DNA of 15,054 nt from GCA-2731375 sp964507245 (GTDB taxonomy: Bacteria > Pseudomonadota > Alphaproteobacteria > GCA-2731375). The stretch lies in NCBI GenBank assembly GCA_964507245.1, contig CAZDQC010000084.1, positions 1 through 15,054 on the forward strand, in the 5' to 3' direction. The notes below the pieces were generated by a model. The model was given only the letters and a program-made list of their open reading frames with translations. It did not search any database and was not told where the DNA came from. Shown here piece after piece: positions 1 through 7,109 of the stretch. Both the position numbers and the translations under genes were made by a program. The first letter of the stretch is position 1. Each line of letters begins with the position of its first letter.

Positions 1-22
1 GGGATACTGAACTGGAGGCGTG

Positions 23-1117
23 ATGGACCGGCCTTACGATGCCTCTCCAGTAGTCATGCGCGTAGATCCGGCGGCCGCCCTTAATCGAAATCATGAACGT
101 CTTGCCCAACCCGGTTCCTGGCTGGATGGCGCCCAACGCCTGGCCGTTGTAGCGGAAGCTCGGCATGCCTGGGATTGTCTTTTGTGCCGGAAGCGCAAAA
201 GCTCGGTCTCGCCCTATTCCGTGGACGGTAACCATGACGCATTGGGAATTTTGGCCCCGGCCTGGGTTGAGGTCATACACCGCGTGGTCACCGATCCGGG
301 GCGCCTTAGCCAACGCTGGTACCAAGAAGCTCTGGATAGCGGCATAGCGGAGGACGAGATAATCGAAGTCATCAGCGTGACCGTACAGGCCGTAGTGACC
401 GACTGTTTCACAACTGCCATCGGCATGGAAACTCCCTCTTTTCCTGACGCTGCAACGGGTCAACCGCCCAGGCGCCACGCACCGGAAGCCAGGCCCGGAC
501 CAGGCTGGGCCGCAACCATTGCGCCAGAGGATGCAGGGCCTGATTTCGTGGATTTTTATGATAATGAGAGCCATTTTTTTATCCGGCGCTCACTAACCCT
601 GGTGCCTGACGAGACCCGGCGCCTATGGGAGCTCCTGAACGCGCTATATATGGAAGACCCCCGTATTTATGAACTGGAGGGACTAGAACGTGGCATATCG
701 CGTGCGCAGATGGAATTCTTGGCAGCACGTGCCTCGGCGCTTCTTGGTTGCTATTACTGAACCACCTCCCATGCGGCGCGGCTCCGGGTGAGCAGCAAAC
801 ATACTGGCAACGAATACGACCTTTCCCTAATTATGGATGGCAGTGTCCAGGAATCGGGCCTGCCTCAGGGAAACCTGCTGAATGAGTTTGTCGAAGCCAT
901 CATGGACCGCGACAAAGCCCGTATTGCCGCTACCCGAACGACCATTGTAGAAACGTTAGGTGAGGCCGCCATGGTGGACGCGGCGGCGACGATTGCCGCC
1001 TTTAACGCCTATACCCGTATGGCGGATGCTACAGGCATTCCGCTGGAAGCCCCCAAAGCCGAAGCTACAGTCGAATTGCGTCAGGAGCTGGGGTTGGAAG
1101 CCCTGAACAACGGATGA
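23..1117 (+). CDS. AhpD/CMD-family selenoprotein with CxxU active site (TGA at 758-760 read as Sec)
   Basis: One reading frame of 364 residues if the in-frame TGA at 758-760 is read as selenocysteine (Sec246). Without readthrough it is two pieces, 23-760 and 788-1117, in the same frame. The first piece stops after A-L-L-G-C-Y-Y. The next codons read T-T-S-H-A-A-R-L-R, so the joined motif is C243-Y-Y-U246-T-T-S-H250, the AhpD-type CxxCxxxH with its second Cys as Sec. Residues beyond about 265 are typical CMD helices, ending in AFNAYTRMADATGIPLE. The N-terminal half (about 80-135) is a degenerate CMD repeat with TDPGRLSQRWY and one Cys (C128). A CLLC pair lies at 52-55. Start: ATG 23 has GGAGG at 14-18; a GTG at 20 is too close to it. 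The second piece has no Shine-Dalgarno before its GTG (788). Family members are thiol peroxidases/redox proteins; the substrate is unknown. Alternative: a nonsense mutation or sequencing error in a Cys homologue. Confidence 0.85.
758..760 (+). other. Selenocysteine codon (recoded in-frame TGA)
   Basis: The TGA replaces what would be TGC or TGT (Cys) in the second position of the CxxC of the AhpD active site. Three residues upstream is C243 and four downstream is H250, the exact spacing of the family motif. No other stop occurs in this frame until 1115-1117. Reading as Sec is inference from family alignment and open frame; it needs SelA, SelB, SelD and tRNA-Sec, none of which lie in the window. 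Confidence 0.82.
778..796 (+). promoter_or_regulatory. Candidate bacterial SECIS hairpin
   Basis: Directly downstream of the TGA. GCTC (781-784) pairs with GAGC (790-793) around a five-base loop CGGGT (785-789). A G780/A794 mismatch follows, and then G778-C796 and C779-G795 extend the stem. Twenty-four nt separate the TGA from the loop, within the usual range of bacterial SECIS elements. The loop has G at its second position, as the consensus expects. The stem lies inside the coding sequence, as bacterial SECIS elements do. It is short, and GC-rich DNA forms such hairpins by chance, so the support comes mainly from its position. Confidence 0.55.
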
Positions 1118-1572
1118 CGCAAAGCCTGCTTGTTGTCGCCCACGTCCCTTCACCTAACACAAAACGTTTGTTTGATGCAGTTTTGGCCGGAGCCGGGGAG
1201 AATGACGGAGTGGAAATCATCGGCAAGACCCCGTTCCAGGCTGGTCCAGACGAAATTTTGGCTGCCGACGGCATCATTCTTGGCACGACCGAAAACCTTG
1301 GCTATATGAGCGGCGCCATGAAAGACTTTTTCGACCGCAGCTATTATCCCTGCCTAGAGGAGACCCAGGGCCGCCCCTACTGCCTTTATATCCGGGCCGG
1401 TCACGACGGCACGGGCACCCGGCGCGGGATCGAGACAATCGTGACCGGCCTGCGCTGGCGCGCGGTGCAGGAACCTATCATCCTACGCGGCGATTGGCGG
1501 GAGGAATTCGTGGATCAATGTCATGAGCTGGGTGCCGCGATGGCGGCCGGCTTAGAATCTGGAATATTTTAA
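1114..1572 (+). CDS. Flavodoxin-fold NAD(P)H-dependent oxidoreductase-like protein
   Basis: A 152-residue protein of the flavodoxin/NADPH-dependent FMN reductase superfamily. The first strand LLVVAH is followed by a phosphate-binding-type loop PSPNTKRL (12-19). The second flavin-contact segment, GTTENLGYMSGAMKDFFDR (57-75), matches the WrbA/FMN-reductase pattern in which an x-x-Y-x-x-x-S-G-x-x-K stretch surrounds the isoalloxazine ring. There is no signal peptide or membrane segment, so it is cytoplasmic. Its ATG overlaps the stop of the selenoprotein gene (ATGA, 1114-1117). It has no strong Shine-Dalgarno of its own, so translation is probably coupled. This implies the two proteins are made together, and the flavoprotein may supply electrons to, or act in the same redox step as, the Sec protein (inference). 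Cysteines at 80, 90 and 136 could take part in thiol exchange. The exact cofactor and substrate are not readable. Confidence 0.8.
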   Translation: MTQSLLVVAHVPSPNTKRLFDAVLAGAGENDGVEIIGKTPFQAGPDEILAADGIILGTTENLGYMSGAMKDFFDRSYYPCLEETQGRPYCLYIRAGHDGTGTRRGIETIVTGLRWRAVQEPIILRGDWREEFVDQCHELGAAMAAGLESGIF

Positions 1573-1581
1573 CTACGCGGA

Positions 1582-1612
1582 GCTGGCTTGGATTTGAAAT
1601 TTACTAGCCGGC
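1582..1612. terminator. Weak stem-loop between convergent genes
   Basis: GCTGGCT (1582-1588) can pair with AGCCGGC (1606-1612), seven pairs with one G-U, around a 17-nt loop. It lies in the 48-nt gap where the plus-strand flavoprotein gene and the minus-strand hydratase gene converge. The plus side is followed by GAATAATT rather than a real T-run, so it is at best a weak or factor-assisted terminator. Confidence 0.25.
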
Positions 1613-1620
1613 GAATAATT

Positions 1621-2451
1621 CTACGTACCCGTAAAAATCGGTACTCGTTTATCTGTCCAAGCGGCGATGCCCTCCTTGAAATCATCAGATTTTTGAGCAT
1701 CGGCCATATCTGCCAGACATTGTTCCATAGCTGAATCAAAGCCCTGATCCAGCCCCTGATAAACCATCCGCTTAACTACGCGGTTTGAGCGCGGTGAAAC
1801 GGCCGTGGCCAATTCCCGAGCATAGTCCATCACAGCAGGTAATAGCTCGTTGGTGGGAAATACCTTGTCCACCAGGCCCATGTCGACGGCCTCGTCCGCA
1901 TCCACCAGCCGGGCTGTGTAGAGAAGATCAAAGGCTTTTGAAGGCTGAATTAGTCGCGGCAAGAGCCAGCCTAGACCATATTCCGGGACCAGGCCGCGTT
2001 TGGAAAACGCCGTGCCGAAACGAGCAGTGTCAGAGGCGAACCGGATGTCAGCGAACATGGGCAGCACCATACCGACGCCCACCGCAGGACCGTTAACGGC
2101 AGCGATCACCGGCTTGGGGACTGTGGCGATCCAAGCGTATTTTGCTGCGAACGCCTGCGGCAGATCCAGGCCACCCTCTATCGCACCGGTAAATGGCAGG
2201 GCTTCTTCTTCCTCCACCGCTATCCCGCTGACCCGACCCTGTAGCCGAGCCGCATCGGCTCCAGCACAGAACCCTCGTCCCGCGCCGGTCAATACGATAA
2301 CCCGCACTTCGTCATCATCGCTGGCTTGTTGCATGGCGGCCCGGACCTCGCCAGCCATAATCAGGGTCATGGCGTTCAACCGGTCAGGCCGGTTCAAGGT
2401 CACGACCGCGACACCTTGCTCAACGCTATAGATAACTTCCTGAAAAAGCAT
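1621..2451 (-). CDS. Enoyl-CoA hydratase/isomerase family protein
   Basis: A 276-residue crotonase-fold protein. Starting at ATG 2451 gives MLFQEVIYSVEQG. A longer frame reaches 2559, but its extra residues are out-of-frame antisense of the upstream gene's end, and GAGGA just before 2451 is a good Shine-Dalgarno. CoA/oxyanion-hole segments are FCAGAD (61-66) and NGPAVGVG (120-127). In classical hydratases the first catalytic Glu lies a few residues after the second segment (GGxxEL); here the sequence is GVGMVLPMF, with no Glu. The second region reads RGLVPEYGLGWLLPRL (152-167) and keeps a Glu at 157. This is the style of many isomerases and other crotonase-family enzymes, so the reaction may be isomerisation or another acyl-CoA step rather than hydration. 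It is the last gene of the beta-oxidation operon, 7 nt after the multifunctional enzyme. Confidence 0.88.
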   Translation of the reverse strand: MLFQEVIYSVEQGVAVVTLNRPDRLNAMTLIMAGEVRAAMQQASDDDEVRVIVLTGAGRGFCAGADAARLQGRVSGIAVEEEEALPFTGAIEGGLDLPQAFAAKYAWIATVPKPVIAAVNGPAVGVGMVLPMFADIRFASDTARFGTAFSKRGLVPEYGLGWLLPRLIQPSKAFDLLYTARLVDADEAVDMGLVDKVFPTNELLPAVMDYARELATAVSPRSNRVVKRMVYQGLDQGFDSAMEQCLADMADAQKSDDFKEGIAAWTDKRVPIFTGT

Positions 2452-2458
2452 TATTTCC

Positions 2459-4588
2459 TCACGCTGCTTTACCGTAAAAACCTTCACCCCTGGCCGCCAT
2501 GTCCCGCAACAGATTTGACGGGGTAAAGCGGGGTCCGTGGGACTGGGCCAGATGATCACACTCAGCTACGAATTCATGAATTCCAATGGTATCCACCAGG
2601 CTCAACACACCGCCCCTGAATGGCGGAAACCCCCATCCCATAATTGAACCCACGTCGACATCCCGCTTTTCGGCGATCACACCCTCTTCCATGCAGCGTA
2701 CGGCCTCTACGGATTGAATATAAATTAGGCGTTTCTTCACTTCCTCTACGTCCGGCTGTTCCTCGGCTAATGGACAATAATCGATGAGACCGGGCCATAA
2801 ATGCTTGGAGCCGTTGTCAGGGTAGTCATAAAAACCCTTGCCGGCCTTTTTACCAATGCGACCCAGATCCTCGACCATCGTCGCCACCAGGTCATCTCCC
2901 GGCACCGCCACATACTCATCACCTATGTCTTCCCTGGTCTGTTTGCCTATCTTGTACATCAAGTCGATAGAAACCTCGTCCGCCATCGCCAAGGGTCCAA
3001 CCGGCATGCCCGCCATCTTGCCAGCATTCTCTATCAACGCCGGCGCAACACCGTCTGCCAACAAGGCCAGCCCTTCACGGACATAAGTCCCGAACACCCG
3101 CGACGTATAAAAGCCCCGCGCATCCTTAACCACGATAGGTGTCTTACGGATCGCTTTCACATAGTCGATGGATTTGGCCAAGGCTTCTAGTGAAGTCCCC
3201 TCACCCATGATGATCTCCACCAACGGCATCCGGTCCACAGGTGAAAAAAAGTGCAGCCCAATAAAATTGTCGGGGCGACCGGACGCAGCAGCAAGACCTG
3301 TGATGGGCAGGGTGGAAGTGTTGGATGCGAAAATAATTTCGTCGCCCGTCACGGCGAGGGCCTTTTTCGTCACATTCGCCTTGACCACACGATCCTCAAA
3401 TACTGCTTCGATTACTAGATCGCAACCCGCTAAATCGTCGAAGGAAGCCGTCGCATGAATACGGGCCAGGGTGGCGTCAGCAGTCTCCTGATCCATGCGT
3501 TGGCGAGAGACACGTTTTTTTAATAGCTCTGCGGCATTGGCCTTACCCTTATCGGCGCTGTCCTGAGACATGTCTAACAGCACCACATCAAATCCGGCCA
3601 TGGCAGTTACATATGCGATGCCCGCGCCCATCATACCTGCACCCAGTACACCAATCTTCGCGAATGTAGCCTCGGCGATCTCCTTGGGTCTCCCGGCGCC
3701 CTTGCCCGCTTCTGTCATAGCAAAAAACAGGCGGATCATGTTGCGGCATTCCGGCGTCAAGGCCGTAGCGATCAGATAGCGAATCTCAATCGCCAACCCA
3801 GTATCTATATCTACCTGACAGCCCTCATAAACAGATGACATGATGTTCTGTTGCGCTGGATAATTTCCGTAGGTGCGCTGGCGCAACATCGCGTTACCAG
3901 CCATGAAGGCCTGCTGCCCATTCGGCGATTGCACGGCACCGCCGGGAATTTTAAATCCACGTTTATCCCAAGGCTGCACCTGGTTCTTTTGCCCGGCTCC
4001 TAGAACCCAGGCCTTTGCCGCCGCTAATAGTTCATCTGCCGGCACAACTTCATCAATCATGCCAATATTCTTGGCAGCGTCAGGCGCAAGTTCCTTGCCT
4101 TCCAACATCAGGAGCAGGGCCTGTTGCATTCCGATTAGGCGAGATAGCCGCTGCGTGCCGCCACCGCCAGGCAATAGGCCGATCTTGGCCTCAGGTAGGC
4201 CAATCTTGATCTTTGGATTATCAGCAGCGATGCGGTAATGGGAGGCCAAGCAAAGCTCGTACCCGCCACCCAGGGCATGGCCGTTAATTGCGGAGACAAA
4301 GGGTTTCCCACCAGTTTCCATTCGCCGGAATTTGCCATGCACCCATTCCATGAATTCCTTCAACATGGATAAATCGCCATCACCCATGACCGAAAGATCA
4401 GCGCCGACAAGGAACTCCTTGTGGGCGGAGGTGACGATCACGCCTTTAACAGCCTCGTCAGCAACAGCCTTTTCCACCGCTTCGCCATAGGCCGCCATAG
4501 TGTCATTGTTCATGACATTCATAGGCCGGTTGGAAACATTCCAGGTGATCGTAGCAACGCCATCGCCATCCACATCATAGTCGATCAT
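2459..4588 (-). CDS. Multifunctional enoyl-CoA hydratase / 3-hydroxyacyl-CoA dehydrogenase (FadB/FadJ type)
   Basis: 709 residues, the usual size of the beta-oxidation alpha subunit. It hydrates trans-2-enoyl-CoA and oxidises L-3-hydroxyacyl-CoA with NAD. The N-terminal crotonase domain (about 1-190) has FLVGAD (59-64), GHALGGGYEL with catalytic Glu111, and GLPEAKIGLLPGGGGTQRL with catalytic Glu133. The central dehydrogenase domain begins at about 310 with the Rossmann motif GAGMMGAG (316-323). NTSTLPI and GLHFFSPVDRMPLVE follow, with the catalytic His446-Glu458 pair. The C-terminal part ends with GWGFPPFRGG (651-660). The start ATG 4588 gives MIDYDVDGDG and has AAGGA eight nt upstream; a longer frame to 4648 would overlap the thiolase gene. 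It is the middle gene of the operon, 11 nt after the thiolase, and probably forms a trifunctional complex with it. FadJ versus FadB cannot be settled by eye. Confidence 0.95.
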   Translation of the reverse strand: MIDYDVDGDGVATITWNVSNRPMNVMNNDTMAAYGEAVEKAVADEAVKGVIVTSAHKEFLVGADLSVMGDGDLSMLKEFMEWVHGKFRRMETGGKPFVSAINGHALGGGYELCLASHYRIAADNPKIKIGLPEAKIGLLPGGGGTQRLSRLIGMQQALLLMLEGKELAPDAAKNIGMIDEVVPADELLAAAKAWVLGAGQKNQVQPWDKRGFKIPGGAVQSPNGQQAFMAGNAMLRQRTYGNYPAQQNIMSSVYEGCQVDIDTGLAIEIRYLIATALTPECRNMIRLFFAMTEAGKGAGRPKEIAEATFAKIGVLGAGMMGAGIAYVTAMAGFDVVLLDMSQDSADKGKANAAELLKKRVSRQRMDQETADATLARIHATASFDDLAGCDLVIEAVFEDRVVKANVTKKALAVTGDEIIFASNTSTLPITGLAAASGRPDNFIGLHFFSPVDRMPLVEIIMGEGTSLEALAKSIDYVKAIRKTPIVVKDARGFYTSRVFGTYVREGLALLADGVAPALIENAGKMAGMPVGPLAMADEVSIDLMYKIGKQTREDIGDEYVAVPGDDLVATMVEDLGRIGKKAGKGFYDYPDNGSKHLWPGLIDYCPLAEEQPDVEEVKKRLIYIQSVEAVRCMEEGVIAEKRDVDVGSIMGWGFPPFRGGVLSLVDTIGIHEFVAECDHLAQSHGPRFTPSNLLRDMAARGEGFYGKAA

Positions 4589-4599
4589 AGTCTTCGTCC

Positions 4600-5808
4600 T
4601 TATAGGCGTTCGATAATCGTCGCAGTGCCCATACCTGCACCTACGCATAGAGTAGTAAGTGCCGTGCTTTTGCCGGTGCGTTCCAACTCATCCAACACAG
4701 TACCCAAGATCATTGCACCCGTGGCGCCAAGGGGATGGCCCATGGCGATGGCCCCGCCACAGACGTTGATATTGTTATGGTCAATTTCCAGCACCTCCAT
4801 GAAGCGGAGGACCACCGCCGCGAAGGCCTCGTTTAGTTCCCAAATGTCGATATCGCCCTTGTCCATGCCAGCGCGTTTCAGTGCTTTCTCGGCCGCGAGC
4901 GACGGCCCAGTGAGCATAATAGTCGGCTCTGAGCCGATGGAGGCAAAACCGCGAATGCGAGCCCTGGCTTTCAGGCCTAGTTTCTCTCCAATTTCCTTGC
5001 TGCCCAACAATACGGCGGCTGCCCCGTCGACAATACCCGATGAGTTACCCGCGTGGTGAACATGTTCAATTTTTTCAACTTCTGGATAGCGTTGAATTGC
5101 GACTGAGTTGAAACCGAATTGCTCGCCGATATTCCCGAACGACGGGTCAAGAGAGGCCAGAGATTGCATATCCGTCTCGGGCCGCATGTGTTCGTCATTG
5201 TCCAGGACCGTAGTGCCGTTGATATCTACCACCGGCACAATAGCGCCTTCGAACCGACCCTCATCCCAGGCGTTTTGCGCCCGTTTTTGGCTTTCGACTG
5301 CATAACTGTCCACATCATCGCGGGAATAGCCGAATTTGGTGGCAATCAAATCGGCGGATATACCTTGCGGGACAAAATAACTATGAAATGCCACAGCAGG
5401 ATCCGTCGCCCAAGCGCCGCCGTCCGACCCCATAGGTACGCGGCTCATGCTTTCTACGCCTCCGCCGATGGCCATGTCCGACTGCCCTGACATGATTTGC
5501 CCCGCAGCAATGTTCACCGCCTCGAGACCCGAGGCGCAGAACCGGTTAACTTGCGCACCGGCAGTAGTTTCAGCGTAGTCTGAGTTAATCACGGCGACCC
5601 TGGCGATATCAGCGCCCTGTTCGCCCACCGGTGCGACGCAGCCCAGCATCACGTCATCTACGTGAGCGGTATCAAGCTCATTTCTATCCCGGATCGCCCG
5701 CAGCGCCGTCGAAGCCAGTTCGATCGGCGTTACCGAATGGAGGGAGCCACTAGCCCGTCCCTTGCCTCGTGGCGTACGGACATGATCGTAAATATAAGCT
5801 TCAACCAT
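4600..5808 (-). CDS. Acetyl-CoA acyltransferase (thiolase, FadA/FadI type)
   Basis: 402 residues, full length for a thiolase. It cleaves 3-ketoacyl-CoA with CoA to release acetyl-CoA, the last step of beta-oxidation. All catalytic elements are present: nucleophile Cys91 in NRFCASGLEAVN, the NEAFA motif (326-330), His358 in GGAIAMGHPLGATGA, and the second Cys388 in CVGAGMG near the C-terminus. ATG 5808 has a strong AGGAAG-type Shine-Dalgarno. It is the first gene of the three-gene minus-strand operon; the next gene starts 11 nt after its stop. Partnership with the multifunctional enzyme indicates a degradative rather than biosynthetic thiolase. The choice between FadA and FadI is not decided. 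Confidence 0.95.
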   Translation of the reverse strand: MVEAYIYDHVRTPRGKGRASGSLHSVTPIELASTALRAIRDRNELDTAHVDDVMLGCVAPVGEQGADIARVAVINSDYAETTAGAQVNRFCASGLEAVNIAAGQIMSGQSDMAIGGGVESMSRVPMGSDGGAWATDPAVAFHSYFVPQGISADLIATKFGYSRDDVDSYAVESQKRAQNAWDEGRFEGAIVPVVDINGTTVLDNDEHMRPETDMQSLASLDPSFGNIGEQFGFNSVAIQRYPEVEKIEHVHHAGNSSGIVDGAAAVLLGSKEIGEKLGLKARARIRGFASIGSEPTIMLTGPSLAAEKALKRAGMDKGDIDIWELNEAFAAVVLRFMEVLEIDHNNINVCGGAIAMGHPLGATGAMILGTVLDELERTGKSTALTTLCVGAGMGTATIIERL

Positions 5809-5833
5809 CTCGCTCTTCCTTCCAAAATGTTCA

Positions 5834-5856
5834 AGGGAAAGGGCCTCATTCCCTTA
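5834..5856. repeat. 7-bp inverted repeat upstream of the beta-oxidation operon
   Basis: AAGGGAA (5834-5840) and TTCCCTT (5850-5856) are perfect inverted copies around a 9-nt centre. It lies 26 nt before the thiolase ATG. That position suits a repressor operator or a 5'-leader hairpin. I do not recognise it as a FadR or PsrA box. The rest of the 5809-5978 gap is AT-rich around 5884-5896, where a promoter firing leftward may lie, but no convincing -35/-10 pair is visible. Confidence 0.35.
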
Positions 5857-5978
5857 AGAATGCACCATCTCCTCCAACTGCCTTAACATATTTTAATGGC
5901 TCAGGGAGTAAACCGCTTAGGTCGCTGCAAGCACCGAGCTAGGCTGCCAAGGATAATATAACGCGAAATTAGACTACG

Positions 5979-6917
5979 TCACTCCAAACCTTCGATTATT
6001 GCGCCCTCGGGCAAATTTCTCCAATCTTCTACTAGACGGCGAGAGATGGAATCCTCGGGCGGCAAAATGAGCGTCTCCGCTTCCAGTCCCTGAACGATAT
6101 CCGCCCGCGTAAACCAAGCTGCTTCGCTAATTTCTTCACCGTCAACCATAATCCGAGGATCGGTCGCGCGGGCCCAGAAACCCATCATTAGGGAAGAGGG
6201 AAATGGCCAAGGTTGCGAGGCCCGGTACAATACCGTGCCAGTCGCGACGCCAACTTCCTCTGCAACCTCCCGACGGACAGCGTCTTCCAGAGTTTCACCG
6301 GGCTCCACAAATCCTGCCACGGTTGAAAATCTGGGAATGGCAATGGTAGCCCGTTTGGCCAAGAGGCACCGCTCACCATCTATCACTAGAGTAATGACCG
6401 CAGGATCGGTGCGGGGGAAATGCGTCCGTTCGCATACATGATTAGTGCAGCGCCGCAAATGACCGGCCCGTTCCGCGGCCGTCGGGGCGCCACAGCGGCC
6501 GCAATGGAGGTGATCCTGGTGCCAGACAGACATGCCCCGCCCAAACGCCAACATAGCTGCCACCCCATCGGACAGGTGCATGGCCACATCACGCAGGTCA
6601 TATGACGTAGCCGGCAGGAGATCTTCGGATAAATGGGAAATATCCAAGGCAAAGCGGGCGGTCCCTTCGATGAGACCCAGCAGGACAACCCGTTCCAGAC
6701 CGGCCAATTCCCCTGCATCCTGAGGCGAAAGAGTGAGAGGCGTTACATCGTCAGAAAACAGAAACCGATGCCGCCAGATCGGATAAACCCTGGACGCCTG
6801 CGAGGCGAGCTGTTTGTCCAACCAGGAGATATCCTCGCGCCATTCCACCGCGCGATCAAATTCGCTGTCCGCATAGCGCATTTTTGATGGTCTTGTCGTG
6901 TCTGTCGGCGGTATCAT
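5979..6917 (-). CDS. nudC: NADH pyrophosphatase / deNADding hydrolase, Nudix family
   Basis: 312 residues. NudC hydrolyses NADH (and NAD caps on RNA) to NMNH and AMP. Residues 1-135 are the variable N-terminal domain. A zinc ribbon follows: C139-x-x-C142, then C157 and C162. The Nudix box, residues 202-224, fits GxxxxxExxxxxxREVxEExGV with E216-type metal ligands. The NudC signature SQPWPFPSS (234-242) follows directly, which makes the family call firm. Start: ATG 6917 has GAGGA ten nt upstream; a longer frame to 6968 lacks a Shine-Dalgarno and would run into the divergent promoter region. Some ambiguity remains, because a later Met (13th residue) is also possible. It is transcribed leftward and separated by 170 nt from the thiolase gene, so it may or may not be part of that transcript. 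A role in NAD(H) turnover beside NAD-dependent beta-oxidation is plausible but unproven. Confidence 0.93.
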   Translation of the reverse strand: MIPPTDTTRPSKMRYADSEFDRAVEWREDISWLDKQLASQASRVYPIWRHRFLFSDDVTPLTLSPQDAGELAGLERVVLLGLIEGTARFALDISHLSEDLLPATSYDLRDVAMHLSDGVAAMLAFGRGMSVWHQDHLHCGRCGAPTAAERAGHLRRCTNHVCERTHFPRTDPAVITLVIDGERCLLAKRATIAIPRFSTVAGFVEPGETLEDAVRREVAEEVGVATGTVLYRASQPWPFPSSLMMGFWARATDPRIMVDGEEISEAAWFTRADIVQGLEAETLILPPEDSISRRLVEDWRNLPEGAIIEGLE

Positions 6918-7109
6918 GTAGACAAATTCCTCGCTTCTGATCTCGGTACTTGCGATATGTAGTTGCACACCATCGCAACGTATAAATTAGAACAAAGTGT
7001 CCCTCATGAAAGCGAGATATACCAAAACCTTCAATATCGAACACAAATTCACCCAAAGCGCCATTCAGTGGACAGGTCGTGCCAGGCTAGCGATCGCAGG
7101 AGGCGCAGG
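6918..7109. promoter_or_regulatory. Divergent intergenic region between nudC and the CoA-transferase operon
   Basis: These 192 nt separate two outward-facing genes and must hold both promoters. A short inverted repeat, GTTGC (6962-6966) and GCAAC (6975-6979), sits next to TATAAATT (6981-6988), a possible -10-like element reading rightward. No -35 at standard spacing is convincing, so only the presence of regulation is claimed, not its exact sites. Confidence 0.35.

Noticed and set aside
23..760. A pseudogene truncated by a nonsense TGA
   Set aside because: Nothing else is damaged: the frame is open on both sides, the motif is intact except for the Cys-to-TGA change, and a SECIS-like hairpin follows. 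It cannot be excluded without the genome's Sec machinery.
788..1117. An independent 109-residue gene starting at GTG 788
   Set aside because: No Shine-Dalgarno precedes this GTG, it is in the same frame as the upstream gene, and the essential active-site residues T-T-S-H lie before it. It is better read as the continuation of the selenoprotein.
2000..2431. 143-residue open frame antisense to the hydratase-family gene
   Set aside because: It mirrors codon bias of the real minus-strand gene; its Ser/Thr/Ala/Pro-rich translation is typical of an antisense shadow.
4421..5059. 212-residue open frame antisense to the multifunctional enzyme and thiolase genes
   Set aside because: It is a shadow of two well-supported genes on the other strand and its translation is low-complexity and unlike any family.
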